NCBI RefSeq assembly: GCF_030052815.1
Contig: NC_079501.1
Coordinates: 95,914,017-95,978,016 of the forward strand
Reading direction: 5' to 3'
Source: Hevea brasiliensis
Taxonomy: Eukaryota; Streptophyta; Magnoliopsida; Malpighiales; Euphorbiaceae
Length of the DNA stretch: 64,000 nt
In this document: positions 46,898 to 58,967 of the stretch, piece by piece
How positions within the stretch are numbered: position 1 is the first letter of the stretch
Layout of the letters: each line of letters opens with the position of its first letter
Made by a program: the position numbers and the translations under genes
The notes under the pieces: model-generated
Told to the model about the DNA's origin: nothing
Database searches by the model: none
What the model saw: only the letters and a program-made list of their open reading frames with translations

Positions 46898-47797
46898 TCA
46901 TGGAGTGGTGGACAGATTGAGGGTGTCAAAGTCGGAGTCATCAGAGTCGATTCCAAAAAAGTCCTTTGGCCACTGTCTATGTACAGGAGATGGTGGGTTA
47001 GCGCTTTGAATGGCATCTCGTGACTCTGTGTCCATTGGATCTTGGGAATCTTGCCACATAGGATGGGTCCCGTCAATAGGCTCATCAGTGAGAGATTGGA
47101 TGGGACCAAGTGATGTACAATTCACATGGGGAGGTACCAGACAATAATAGCTATTGATTTCACAAAGATATTCAGCTAGTTATTTCCTCAAGGGTCCCAT
47201 GGCCTCCTTATCAATAATTGATTCCACGTAAGTCCTCCACTCGTATTCAGTATTCTGGGTCCAGAGGAGTCCATCGGGCCTTCTAGAGAAAGGCCTGTGA
47301 AAAATGAACATGGTTCTGATGTTGGGCTGAGTAGCGATGGGCCTATCTTCTATTCCATGGGTGTCTATGATGCGCTTCAGACTGTAGCGCCATGCTGAAA
47401 TGGGCTTGAACCATTCCAGAAATCTGGATAGGAGAGTTCTGTTGGTGTTGTTCATAACATACTGATACAGGGCCATGAGTGGGAATTCTATCCCTGTAGA
47501 ATAGAGAGTAACCATGCACCAGAGGGGCCATAGTTCTTCAAGGATGAGTTCTCTGCCAGGGTGGATACTGAAACAGGTGAGGAAAGGGTTGTCAGGGATA
47601 AAGACAGTCGAGGAGGGGAGTAATCCCCTTAGGGTGTTTCTTGCACTTAGGTAGTGAAACAAATGGTCCCTTGCGAACTTAGCCATTTTTGTGATAGGCT
47701 GGTTTGGTGAGCATCCGGGAGGAAAACTGTCTGGAGTAGGAACCAGGAAATTGTGCATTGGAGAAGGAGTATGTGGAGAGGATGAAGATGATGCCAT
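46898..47797 (-). pseudogene. Pararetrovirus second reading frame, function unknown
   Basis: From the ATG at 47797 (MASSSSSPHTPSP) the frame runs to TGA at 46898, about 299 codons, with one internal TAA at 47182-47180. The first codons overlap the 3' end of the polymerase frame. The middle is a folded-looking, Trp- and Arg-rich domain (KFARDHLFHYLSARNTLRGL; LWTQNTEYEWRTYVESIID); the tail is acidic and Pro-rich (DFFGIDSDDSDFDTL). I recognise no known domain. Florendoviruses are described as having such a second frame of unknown function (from memory). Confidence 0.6.
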
Positions 47798-47861
47798 GAG
47801 GATCAAGGGGAGTGTAGAGGAAGATTGGATCAGGTGGAGGGTTTTTGGCCTGGATAGGAGG

Positions 47862-48887
47862 TCAGGAACCAAGTTGTGCTTCCCTTTGATATCTTTGGAT
47901 GAAGAATTTATACTTGGCGAACCAGTCCTTAAGCCTCAGTAATTGTGGTTCAGGAAGAGACTTGTTTTTGAAGTCTAGAACCTTTGGGAAGGATGAGCTG
48001 TCTATGACCACAGTGAAATAGTGGCCAATCAAATGAAATTCGAATTTCTTTATTTCATTTTTGACAGCTAATATCTCTTTATAGACTGAATGATAATGTT
48101 TCTGAGGCTCTGGGAACTCTCCACTAGCATGTCCGCAGATATGCTTTTCTCCTTGAATCTCTTCGATGAGGACTGCACCCCAGTGGGTGTCACTAGTATC
48201 AGTCTGAAGGATGCGGTGTCCAATGCTGGGAATATTTAGTGGTGGCGGGTTTAAAGTCACTTCTTTTAATTTTTTGACTGCACATGTCTGTTCTTCCCTC
48301 CATGGTGGGGCATCCTTTTTAAGCATCTTTGACAGCTGACAAGTGTGGGCGGCCACATGCGGGATAAAATTCCTGATGTAATTGATAATACCAAGGAACT
48401 GTTGTATTTGTTTTACTGTCAAGTCCTTATCAGGAAACATCAGTAATTCTTCTGCAATGTGAGGTCTCGGTTGGTATTTTCCATCCTTGAATTTCATCCC
48501 AAGGAAGTCGATATCAGTTTGGGCCAGTGAGCTCTTCTTTTCTGATAGCATAATTCCATAGGAATCCACCAATTGTTGAAGTGTAGAGAGGAGTGTCTTA
48601 TGGGCCGTAACATCTTTGGAGAAGAGAAGGATATCGTCTATATAAATAATGGCACTATATAGTATGGGCTCGAATATCCTTGTCATGGCATTTTGGAAAA
48701 CTGATGGGGCCGTCTTAAGGCCGAATGGAAGGACTGTCCATTGGTATTGGGCCGTGGGAATGCAGAAAGCAGTCTTGGGCCTATCAGAGGGGTTAATACC
48801 CAATTGCCAAAAACCAGCTTTAAGATCGAACTTGGAGAAAATATGGGCTTCGTGTAGTTGAGTGAACAAGGCTTCAGGCTTTAGTAA
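47862..48887 (-). pseudogene. Pararetrovirus RT C-terminal part and RNase H
   Basis: Starts at the insertion border in the middle of RT. IFSKFDLKAGFWQLGI and the catalytic YIDD (residues 76-79 counted from 48869) are intact, followed by the thumb and connection (FLGMKFKDGKYQPRP, IQQFLGIINYIRNFIPHVA) and RNase H (LQTDTSDTHWGAVLIEE, YKEILAVKNEI). A frameshift at about 47890 precedes the natural C-terminal end: KHNLVPDLLSRP is read in another frame. This is the best-preserved part of the insertion. Confidence 0.85.
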
Positions 48888-50088
48888 TGAGAATGTTTTT
48901 AATTAAAATTATTTAATGATTGAATTAAATTTATTTTAAATTTTTTTTATCATTTTTCCTATAAATAGTAAATAATTTGTGCCATTTATAAACTACCAAA
49001 CTTACTTCTATCTTCCAATGCTTTCAAATTATTTTTTTAACTTGTAATAAAATAATAAATTATATTTAGTGTGCCATTAATATTATTTATTGAAAATTTT
49101 AAATTTAATATAATTAATTAATTATTATAATTTTAAAATCATGAAATATTTTCTAAATATTTTTCCAATCACATTAAAATAAATATTTTTTGAAAAATAA
49201 ATTTTATTAATTAAAATTTTTTATTACAATCTCAAATAGAATTTTAATCATTAACTGCAATATTATATGTGCTTATACATATAGTGTATAAATCTATTTT
49301 GTAACTATGATTATTGGGATATCTATGATGACTTCCAATTAAATAATATTTATTAAATAAAATAAATAAAAATTAACATTTTCTATTTTAAAATTGACCA
49401 AATATTAATTATATTTGATATTTAATTATAACTTATATATAAATTTTGTATTTATATATTATGTTTATTACTGAAATATATTATATTATGACACTTTTTC
49501 TCATAAAATAATTTTAATTATTCATTATAATAATTTTATAAAAAAAATATGTATTATTAGAGTTCAACCAAATATATAAGTTGTACTTTCTAAATAGTTA
49601 ATATAATTTTTTTTCTTAAAAAAGTTGAGAATTATTTTTCAAGTCTTCACTACATTGAGATAATATTTATTTCTCTATTTTCTTTTTATTTGATTTGAGT
49701 TATGGCTATTAAATTGATAATTTTTTTAACACACCACCAAATAATTAAAAAGTCACTAGAAAAAAATTTTTTCTTATATTTTGCTTTCAAATTTTGTCTT
49801 TAATTTACTTTATTTTTATTATTTTCATTTAATATTTACCAATATTGATTCTCAAAATTTATTTATATTTTCACTGGTTCCTATTTTCCTATAATATTAG
49901 GAAAAGTTTGTTATTCGTGCTAAAATTTATGTCATCATGTCTCGGACTGATATTTTGATCATCATTCATTTTCAATAGAATTATTTTCTAATTTTAATTA
50001 AATAATTATATTTTTATACACCAGTAAAATCACAAAGATAGATGATAAATATAATTATATTGAAAATTTAACTATAAATAAAGATAAT

Positions 50089-50160
50089 TAAAATTTAAAA
50101 TTATAGTATTAAAATTATAAGAACTAAAATTTAAAATTATAGTATTAAAATTATAAGAAC
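50089..50160. repeat. 36-bp tandem duplication
   Basis: Two identical 36-bp units, 50089-50124 and 50125-50160, each starting TAAAATTTAAAATTATAG. Confidence 0.9.
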
Positions 50161-51829
50161 TGTTTTTTGAAAAATAGTATATATTTTAATATTTATTAGC
50201 TTAATATAAAATGCTGATATTTAATTATATATGCATACATTGTATATTTATTTAAAAATTTAACTTTTATGAAATATATATATTTTATATAAGAAATTTA
50301 TGCAAAGTGATAATAATTATTGTAAAAGAATTATTTTATAAAAAATATATCAAATTAAAAAAAAGTTACATTTTATAAAAATTTAAAGATATAGCATTTT
50401 TAAGATTAATATAATAAAATTAAATAGTTTAATTAATTATTAGTAATTTAATATATTTTTATTATATTAATTAAAATATTTTTCAAAATAATATTTTTTA
50501 TTAATCTAATATATTTTTTATAAAAAAATAAATATCAATTTACATAAATTATAAAATAAAATATAAAAAATTTATAAAATTTAAATTATTTTTATGAATA
50601 AAATAATTTTATTACATTTTAAATAAATAAATGAATTATTATTAATATATGTATGAAAAGAATTAAATTAATTATAAAAAATTATTAATATAATAAATAA
50701 AAACTTATTAAATAAATTATATAAAAAATAAATTTAAATAAAAATTAATTTAATAATAATAATTTATTTTTATTTAAAATATAATTAAAAATTAAATTAA
50801 AAAATAAAAATTATAAATTACCGGCTGATGACATAACGCGTTAACGTTATTTCCATTTCCGCAGCTTGCGTGGATTCACTCTACTTCATCCTCATCGTAA
50901 AAGACAAAATCCCGTGTCAACAAAGTCAAGCCACCTGCTGCACGCATCGGTGCGTCCCAAATTGTAGCGGCTAAGGTTCCTAGAATATTCTCTCTTCTAC
51001 CTTGTTCTTATCAAAATATCAATCTTTATAAAGTGATATTATAAAAAGAATCATAATTAAAGGATCAATTGATTCATAATTAATGTGAATTTATAATTAA
51101 TGTGAATTAAAAGATTTTTAATTATGTAAATATTTTATTTATTATTTATATTTTTTAGGTAAATTTTTTTATTTTTTATTTTTTTTCTTTTAATATTTTT
51201 TTTAATTATATCATTTTTTTAATAAATAATAATAAATTATGTTTTTATTTAATAAAAATAAAATTTATTTTATGTACTTATTTTCTATATATACATTGAA
51301 TAAAACATATATAATTATTCAAATTTTAATAATATATACTTAATATTTAAATTTTTATTTTGAATTTTTATTTTTATTTTATTTTATTAAAGTTTTAAAT
51401 AGTATAATCTGCATATACTTTTTCTTTTAGTTAATATTTGTGATGAAATAATTTTTTTCTTAGTCAATATTTATCGTTTGAAGACTTTTTTATTTTTTTC
51501 AACTTTGTACCGATTGACAAAAATAATGTAAATTACATAAAATGTATAAGGTATAACATGACATATTTTTTGTCCTTTAATCTAGCCAGTTTAATTAAAA
51601 AAATAGTCATTTAATGTTATGATTAATTTTAATTAAATCAAATTATTCATCTCACTTTTAATTTTAATTTTTGACTTTAATTAAATTATTTAAATTTAAA
51701 TTTAAATTAATTAATTAATTATTCAATTTAAAATTAATTTAAATTTGATCTATGAAATGAAATTAACTTAAACAGTGACAAATAAATTAATATATTTGTT
51801 TTATTTGAGTAAATATGATGAATCTATAT

Positions 51830-53420
51830 GAATTCAATTCAATATATGTTTTAATCAATCAAATAAACTGAATATGTGACATGTCACATTGATTATTTTA
51901 ATTGCAAAAATTATAATTTAATTGATTCAATTTGAGTCAGCTGAATAAATTTGAGTATTTGATATGTCATATTGATTGTATATTTTAGTCAATTAAGCTT
52001 TTAATTGAGTCAATTGATTCAATTGATTACGTGTAAAGTCACATTAATCATATATATTTAAGTCAATTACGAAATTACAATTCAGTTGATTCAATTGAAA
52101 GTATATATTGGAGTAAACTGAATTAATTTGAGTATGTTACATGTCACATTAATCATATATTTTAGTCAATTGAGTTTTTAATTGAGTCAATTGAATCAAA
52201 TTGATTATGTGTAATGTCACACTAATTATATACATTTGAGTAAATTGCAAAAATTATAATTTAATTGAATATATATTTGAATCAATTTGAGTATATGGCA
52301 TGTCACATTAATCACATATATTTGAGTCAATTACAAAAATTAACATTTATATTTGAGTTAATTACAAAAATTAACATTTAACTGATTCAATTGAATATAT
52401 ATTTAAATCAATTGAATCAATTTGAGTATGTAACATGTCACTTCAATCATTTATTTTAATCAATTGAGTTTTTAATTGAGTTAATTGAATCAACTGATTA
52501 AGTGTAATATCACATTGATTATATATATTTTAGTCAATTATAATAATTATCATTTAATTGATTCAATTGAATATATATTTAAATCAATTGAATCGTTTTG
52601 AGTATGTGACATATCACATTGATCGTATATTTTAGTCAATTAAACATTAAATTTAGTAAATTGAATCAACTGATTATGCATAATGTCACATTAATCATAT
52701 ATATTTTAGGTTAATTGTGACAATTATCATTTAAATGATTCAATAAAATATATATTTTAGTTGATTAAATCAATTGAGTGCCACATTGATAATATATTTT
52801 AGTTAATTGAATCAATTGAGTATGTGATATTTTAGTTAATTGAATCAATTGAGTATTCGACATATTATATTGATCATGTATTTTTGTCTATTGAGCATTT
52901 AATTGAGTAAATTGAATAAATTAATTATATAACATGTCACATTATGTCAATTGACTATATATATTTTGAGTTAATTGAATAAACTGACTACATATATTTT
53001 GAGTCAATTATAACGATTATTATTAGCCCGTTAATTGAGTAAATTGAATCAATTGATTGTGTAACATGTTACATTATGTCAATTGACCATATATATTTTG
53101 AGTCAATTAAATCAATCAAATCAACTGACCACATATATTTTGAATCAATTGTGACGATTATTATTTAAATGATTTAATTAAATAAATATTTTAGTTAATT
53201 GAATCGATTGAGCATGCAACATGTCATATTATGTCACATTATTCATATATATTTATATCAACTATAACAATTATCATAATTTAATTAAATATATATTTCA
53301 GTTAATTGAATCAATTAACTATGTAACATGTTAGATTGATTATATTTTTGTAACATGTTAAATTGATTATATATTTTTGTAAATTAATCATTTAATTGAT
53401 GCATTTAAGTAAAAATATAT
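51830..53420. repeat. Degenerate tandem array built from CAATTGA and ATGTCACATT motifs
   Basis: The motif ACATGTCACATTgATCATAT recurs, with changes, at about 51881, 51966, 52037, 52141, 52214, 52301, 52433, 52509, 52610, 52684, 52778, 52858 and 52934. Spacing alternates roughly 75 and 100 bases, so two half-units make about 175 bases. Between them lie TTTTAGTCAATTGA and TTAATTGAGTCAATTGAATC. The array spans about 1.6 kb and becomes more diverged to the right. It has no coding capacity. Confidence 0.8.
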
Positions 53421-55089
53421 AATTTATTTATATGAAATATTTTTTTTAATTAAGTCAATTGAATTTATTTGAAATTATAATATTAATTAATTATTTTTTA
53501 TTATATATACATTAATCAAATCAGTTCAATCGATTTATATTGTTAGTTTCATTAAGTTAATTTAATTAATTTAAATTCATATTGATGATTTATTTAATTA
53601 TAATAAAGTAATATATATTGTAGTTTTAAATTGTTAATTTATACATTAAAATAAAAATAAAAATATATTATTTATTTTTATTTTTAAGTTTTTTTAATTT
53701 ACATAATTTTTTTTAAATGTGTAAAGCTAGTTAAAAAAAAGAAAATAATTGATTAAAGAAAAGAGGAGAGAGAAAGTAAATAAAATATTTAATTTGGAGT
53801 GAAATTCGTAGTTATAATAAATATAATATATATAATTTAAAATTTAAATTTTAATTCTTTACATTATCTCATAAAAATAGCTTAAAGGATATTTTAGTAA
53901 AATGACTTAATTTTTATATATAAAATAACTTTATTATCTCTCTTGTTCCACATTTAATACAGATCCACTTCATTTCTCAAGTTTTTTCCTTATGAAAAAT
54001 TATAATATATAAAAAAATAAATTTAATAATTTGTAAATAAAATATAATATATTTATTATATATATTAATTAATTTTACATAAAAATTAATATAAATAATT
54101 GATTTAATTATTTATTAAAACTATTTATGAGATCTTAATTCATTTTAAAGATGTTTTTCTAAAACAAACTATATATGTTAAAAATAAAAAATTGCAAAAG
54201 AAGAAAATATTTTTGTGGTCCAATTTTAATTTTTAATAATAATAACATAAAGATAATAAATTTATTTTTTTTATTCATTAGGATTAATATTCAAACTCAC
54301 TTAAGAGTTAAGAGTATCCAACCACTTATATTAAATGCTTATTAATAATAATAAATTAATTAATTTTAATTACTCAATTTAATCTAATCATATTAAAATA
54401 AATTTATATAATATATAATTAAATTTAAAGTATATTCCATTTTTATGTGTTGATTGTAGTTATGCAAATTCATTTATATCAATAAATAATTGATTGTAAT
54501 ATGCATTATATTTTAAATAAATTAAATTAATATTACTAATAAAAAATAATTTTTATATAAAATTTAATTAAAATATATAAAACTCAGATATTATTTATAT
54601 AATAATTAAATTTAAAATTTGTTAAAATAATTTACCATAAATTTTAATTAAATTTCTAATAAATTTGCAAGTTTAAATAAAATTATTTTCACAATATTTT
54701 ATTCTCATATTGTTGACCTCTCTCATTCATGGAAAAAAAAAATATCTCTAATTGTAACAAGATTGGTACAAATTAAGCCGAGCCACGTGTTGGCCTTTCA
54801 TCTCAATCCCAATCCCACTTCGTCGCATTAAAAAAATATTTGGGACGTAGTAGCTGAGGTGGCTAGATAAGGACCACGAAGTTAATATTAGGGTTTTTAT
54901 TATTATTTCTTTTAATTTATCTTAGATTCAATTATTATAATTTATAAATTTATTTATAAATAAAATAATTTAATAATAATTAAATTAAATATTTATTATA
55001 AAATTTAATTGAAAATTCATTTATTTATTTTTACGTAAAAATTACAAATAATAAAAACACTTAATTTTAGTTTTAAAAAGTCATAAATT

Positions 55090-55350
55090 TATTTTAAATT
55101 AGTTTTATACGTTAATACTATTTTGAATATGTATTAATATTATATATTTAAATTAATAATTGTATAAAAAATATATATTTTTAATAATTTATATTCTAAA
55201 ATCTTAATAATTTTATAAAATATTCAAATTATATTTATTTAAAATATAATATTAAAATTTATAAATATTATTATAATGTATAAAAAATTATTTATATAAA
55301 ATAAATTAATAATAAATATTCAATATATAAAATTTCAATTCAGATTAAAC
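55090..55350 (+). repeat. AT-rich dispersed repeat family T, copy 5
   Basis: Carries AATTAATAATTGTATAAAAA, TTAATAATTTTATAAAATAT and TTTATAAATATTATTATAAT in the family order. Confidence 0.4.
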
Positions 55351-55739
55351 TTAATATAATTATTGCGCTTCATTTCTTTTGTGGGTTTTATTAAAAAAAT
55401 ATTTTATATAGCATTTAGTGTATGAAACACTTAGAAAATAAATTAATAAAAAATATTTTATTACTCAAAATAAAATATAAACTATTTTTAAGAAAAATAT
55501 TTTTTTAAAAAAATTAAAGTTATTTTTTAAATTTTAATAATTTTATTAAAATATAAAAAAAATATAAAATATAAATATATATTATTAATTTAATATTATA
55601 ATTATAAATATATGTATTAATAAAAAATATTTAAAAAAAGTGGTTTTGGTAAATTTTTTTACGTATAAATTATTTTTGATGATAAATGGTGCTAAAATTT
55701 ATAAATTTAAATTCATCGCAAATTTAAGAATTATTAAAA

Positions 55740-56365
55740 ATATTAAACCTATTTATGATAGCTACGCTCCATTGTTTGACTAGCAAAGCTTATCTTAGAC
55801 TTCTTCGATGGCGCAGTCTAACGGGTGCTTCTTTTGGAAAGGGGACACGTGGCATTTTCAAGTGCGTTTGATGGCTACTTGTTGCTGACTTGGCCCAACA
55901 ACGTCTTACGTTTCTGTCCGATCCGAGGTTAAGGATTTCTTGTTTTACTCTCCAAGCTGAGAAAATCTTGCTGTACTCTCTTTTCCACCAATACAGTTGC
56001 GCAACGTGCCATGAGGTGGATGACATGATCTGAGGAAGGAAAGCGTTATTCTCTGGGAAGCCAGATGGTCGAGTGTGAACAAGTAGGGATTCGTTGATAT
56101 GAGGGGTAAAATATTTCTTTTTTTTTTTTTAAAGAAAGGTCCAGTGTTTAATTTAACTGAGAAAATCTCAATAATGGAAGTCAAGAGAATAGCCAATCAA
56201 AACCATGCAGCTCACTACACGACAAAAAACCCTTACAGATAAAAGGCTAAGTGCTCTCCTTGCGAACATTTCAAACAGTCTCATCCTCTCCTTAGCCTTG
56301 AATCCCATATTTTTATATTTTCTTGATCTTGTTCATTTTCTTGGATTGTTTGCAGCACTAGAAAA
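55740..56365 (+). promoter_or_regulatory. Upstream region of the NAC gene
   Basis: Less AT-rich than its surroundings. It contains an ABRE/G-box ACACGTGGC at about 55845-55853. A second G-box (CCACGTGT) lies 1 kb further upstream at 54783. Short open frames here look random. G-box elements would fit the abscisic-acid and senescence response known for NAP-type NAC genes; this link is inference. Confidence 0.4.
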
Positions 56366-57361
56366 ATGCAAAGTAAAACCAGTTCTGATCTTCCTCCTGG
56401 TTTTAGATTCCACCCAACTGATGAGGAATTGATCATGTATTACCTTCTCAACCAAGCCACTTATAAGCCAGTCCCTGTTTCAATAATCGCAGAAGTTGAT
56501 ATTTACAAGTTTGATCCTTGGCAATTACCTGGTTAGCTTACTCAGTTTTTCAAGAAATTTTCTTTCTATTATTCCATTAGTTTATTAATTTCTTGGCCCT
56601 TGTTACTGCAGAGAAAGCAGAATTTGGAGAAAATGAATGGTACTTCTTTAGCCCTCGAGACAGGAAGTACCCAAATGGAGTGAGGCCTAACAGAGCAACT
56701 GTGTCTGGGTATTGGAAGGCCACTGGCACAGATAAGGCCATCTACAGTGGTTCTAAATGTGTTGGTGTCAAGAAAGCTCTTGTGTTCTACAATGGTAGGC
56801 CACCAAAGGGTATCAAGACTGACTGGATTATGCATGAATATCGCTTAAATGATTCAAGAAAGCAAGCCAATAAGCAAAATAGATCCATGAGAGTAAGCCA
56901 CCATTGAATTCTGAATTATTAGTTACTATTTTCTTTTAACCATGATTGATTTTTTCGTGTTTTTTGTGTTCCAGTTGGATGATTGGGTCCTGTGTAGGAT
57001 TTATAAGAAGAGGCACATAGCAAGAAATTTGGAGGAGAAGATAGAAATTGCAAATACCCAATTGGACAAACCTTCTGCTAATGAGCAACAAATATTGAAA
57101 TTTTCAAAGACATGTTCCCTTACTAATCTACTGGAATTTGAGTATATGGGATCAATTTCCCAGCTTCTAAATGACAACACATACAATCCCAGTTTTGATT
57201 TCCAGAACATCATGAGCAATGCTGAGACTGATCATGTTGAAAATTTTCAGCTAGGAGAAATGGGTAACCAGTATACAGATTCAGGGAAGCTCCAGGTGAA
57301 TCAGGGCAGCATCCTAAACCAACCATTGTTTGTGGATCCAATGGTCTATGAATTTCAGTGA
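56366..57361 (+). CDS. NAP: NAC transcription factor, NAP clade
   Basis: Three exons (56366-56531, 56612-56892, 56975-57361) give 277 aa. The NAC DNA-binding domain covers about residues 8-158 with all five subdomains: [51 protein letters not shown], with [41 protein letters not shown] and [11 protein letters not shown]. Intron positions are those usual for NAC genes. The C-terminal activation region holds [20 protein letters not shown], a motif that marks the NAP (ANAC029) group, known as senescence and ABA-response regulators. The length is close to Arabidopsis NAP (268 aa). Orthology to NAP itself rather than a close paralogue is not proven. No defect was seen. Confidence 0.93.
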
Positions 57362-58173
57362 TTTGCCTGGAATCTGACTAGCTTGACAAGGGACAAAAAA
57401 TACATCTCTAGTAAGATGTAAAAATTGTTTATGCAGAGTACACATCTTACACAATAGTCAATTGTGAATAACATGTGATACCATCTATTAATGAATCAGT
57501 AGTCAAGCTTGAATGATGGAGATGATTATCACATTCACTGTTGAAGCTGTGTCCTGTTGCTTTCAATTAGATGGAGATTCTTTGTACTAATTCTCTTAAT
57601 CCAAGTCATGGAAACAAGGTGGAATCTGTCAATACTATGGGCTGTATTCTGTTAACTTAATGTAGTTTTTTTCTTGGTTCATTCCTAATTCTAGCAGAAT
57701 ATGAATATGAAACTCTTGTGGTTGGAGAAAAAGCAATACCTATTTTAAGGATAGCAATTGTTTCCAAACTTGATTAGCTCTGCCCTGCACTTAATTAATT
57801 CTTCTCGACTCTGTACTAATCTTAGTAATATGTAGAGTGCCGTACAATAATATATTAATATTTTTTATTAAAAGTTATTTATTTATTTAAATATTATAAT
57901 TTAAAAGAAAATAAATATATTATTAAAATTATATTTAAATTTTATATTTTTAATTTATTTTTTAATAAATAAATTTATATTATATAATACTAAATTAAAT
58001 GAAAATTTAAAAATATTAAAAGGAAAAGTTCTCACCCATGTTTTTCAGAGTGAAAGTTTTTATCCCGATCTTAGTTCATAAATTTTTATTTAGTGAAATC
58101 GATACACATATAATAATTTTATTATAATTATTAATTATAATAAAATATATGTAAGATTTATCATAATTAAATG

Positions 58174-58212
<39 letters not shown>

Positions 58213-58967
58213 CATTATATAATTTTTCCTTGACTCTACAGTTGCCATTCTTATCTCTTCTGGGGAGTTTTTTTTTTTTTTAGTTATTTGTATGATTGTA
58301 TTTCTTGAAATAATTGAATAGTATAAAATACTAAGCAGATCCTGTACGGCTCTTGCACAATTATTTGTACCCTTGGGATTGTTTTTAATCATGAAAACAT
58401 TAAAACATTTAAACTTCTTTTAACTACTTTTTTTAATGTTATTTAAATGAATGCTTTTTCAAAAAGCAGATTTGAAACTAGTAGATGCATGGACTAAATT
58501 GTCATTGGCTTTGATAGCTATCCATATTCAAAACGACAAATCCTAATGGCTTATCAGATGCAAGACCATGAAGATTCCAATTCCACTTTCACATCTGCAT
58601 CAGGAAGATGGAATTCCGTTTGAAGAAGTTTTATCTGTTGCTTCTTTGAATGAATGAGTCATGTGGAATAAATTTATCAACTTTGGTCCTGCAATTTTAG
58701 CAGTTTCAGCTGGTATACTTTAACATCAGAATAGATTAGGTAAAGGGTCAAAAAGAGGCGAAGCAATTAATTTTATCTCAATTATCCTAAAGCATACAAA
58801 GATTGTGACAGAAAATATCTGATTCTCTGCTTGATAAACTTCACCACTAACCTGTTTCTCAAACAACTTCCTCTTTACCATTGCCATGCTTATTATAAGA
58901 AACTATTTCATTTAGGCCTTTTCTATCAGTACATTGCAATTTTTTTGTTCTTCAGAATTTATAATCA
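57362..58967. other. Spacer between the NAC and P450 genes
   Basis: The NAC 3' untranslated region probably runs to about 57700. The rest is AT-rich, with an (AT)n microsatellite at 58178-58211. No other gene was seen. A TATA box for the P450 was not clearly identified. Confidence 0.6.
58178..58211. repeat. (AT)n microsatellite
   Basis: About 17 AT units. Confidence 0.95.

Larger units (their letters stand above)
41974..48887 (-). mobile_element. Endogenous pararetrovirus (Caulimoviridae), circularly permuted
   Basis: A 6.9-kb insertion reading on the minus strand. From its transcription-side end (48887): the C-terminal part of RT, RNase H, a second reading frame, a promoter TATA box, a leader hairpin, a tRNA-Met primer site, movement protein, coat protein, zinc knuckle, aspartic protease, then the N-terminal part of RT, where it stops (41974). 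This is the caulimovirid order opened inside RT. There is no integrase and there are no LTRs. TGAGAA flanks both ends (41968-41973 and 48888-48893). The length is near that of whole genomes of the family (7-8 kb). Presence of a second reading frame resembles florendoviruses as I recall them; the genus is not certain. Frames are broken by several stops and frameshifts. Confidence 0.88.
48888..55740. other. Very AT-rich spacer
   Basis: No gene was found. It holds a 36-bp tandem duplication (50089-50160), a GC-richer island (50820-51000), a degenerate tandem array (51830-53420), a second GC-richer island (54765-54900) and repeat family T copy 5 (55090-55350). Confidence 0.7.

Noticed and set aside
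46888..47872. Host gene inside the pararetrovirus
   Set aside because: Same strand, overlaps the polymerase end and lies before the viral promoter in normal viral order; more likely viral.
41968..48893. TGAGAA flanks as proof of an integrase-made target duplication
   Set aside because: Caulimovirids lack integrase; six bases in AT-rich DNA can be chance or end-joining microhomology, so it is kept only as an observation.
51830..53420. CRISPR-like array
   Set aside because: Eukaryotic nuclear sequence; repeats are degenerate and spacers are themselves repeats.
55790..56196. Short open frames upstream of the NAC gene
   Set aside because: No domain, overlapping frames, GC-richer composition alone explains them; no matching start or splice context.
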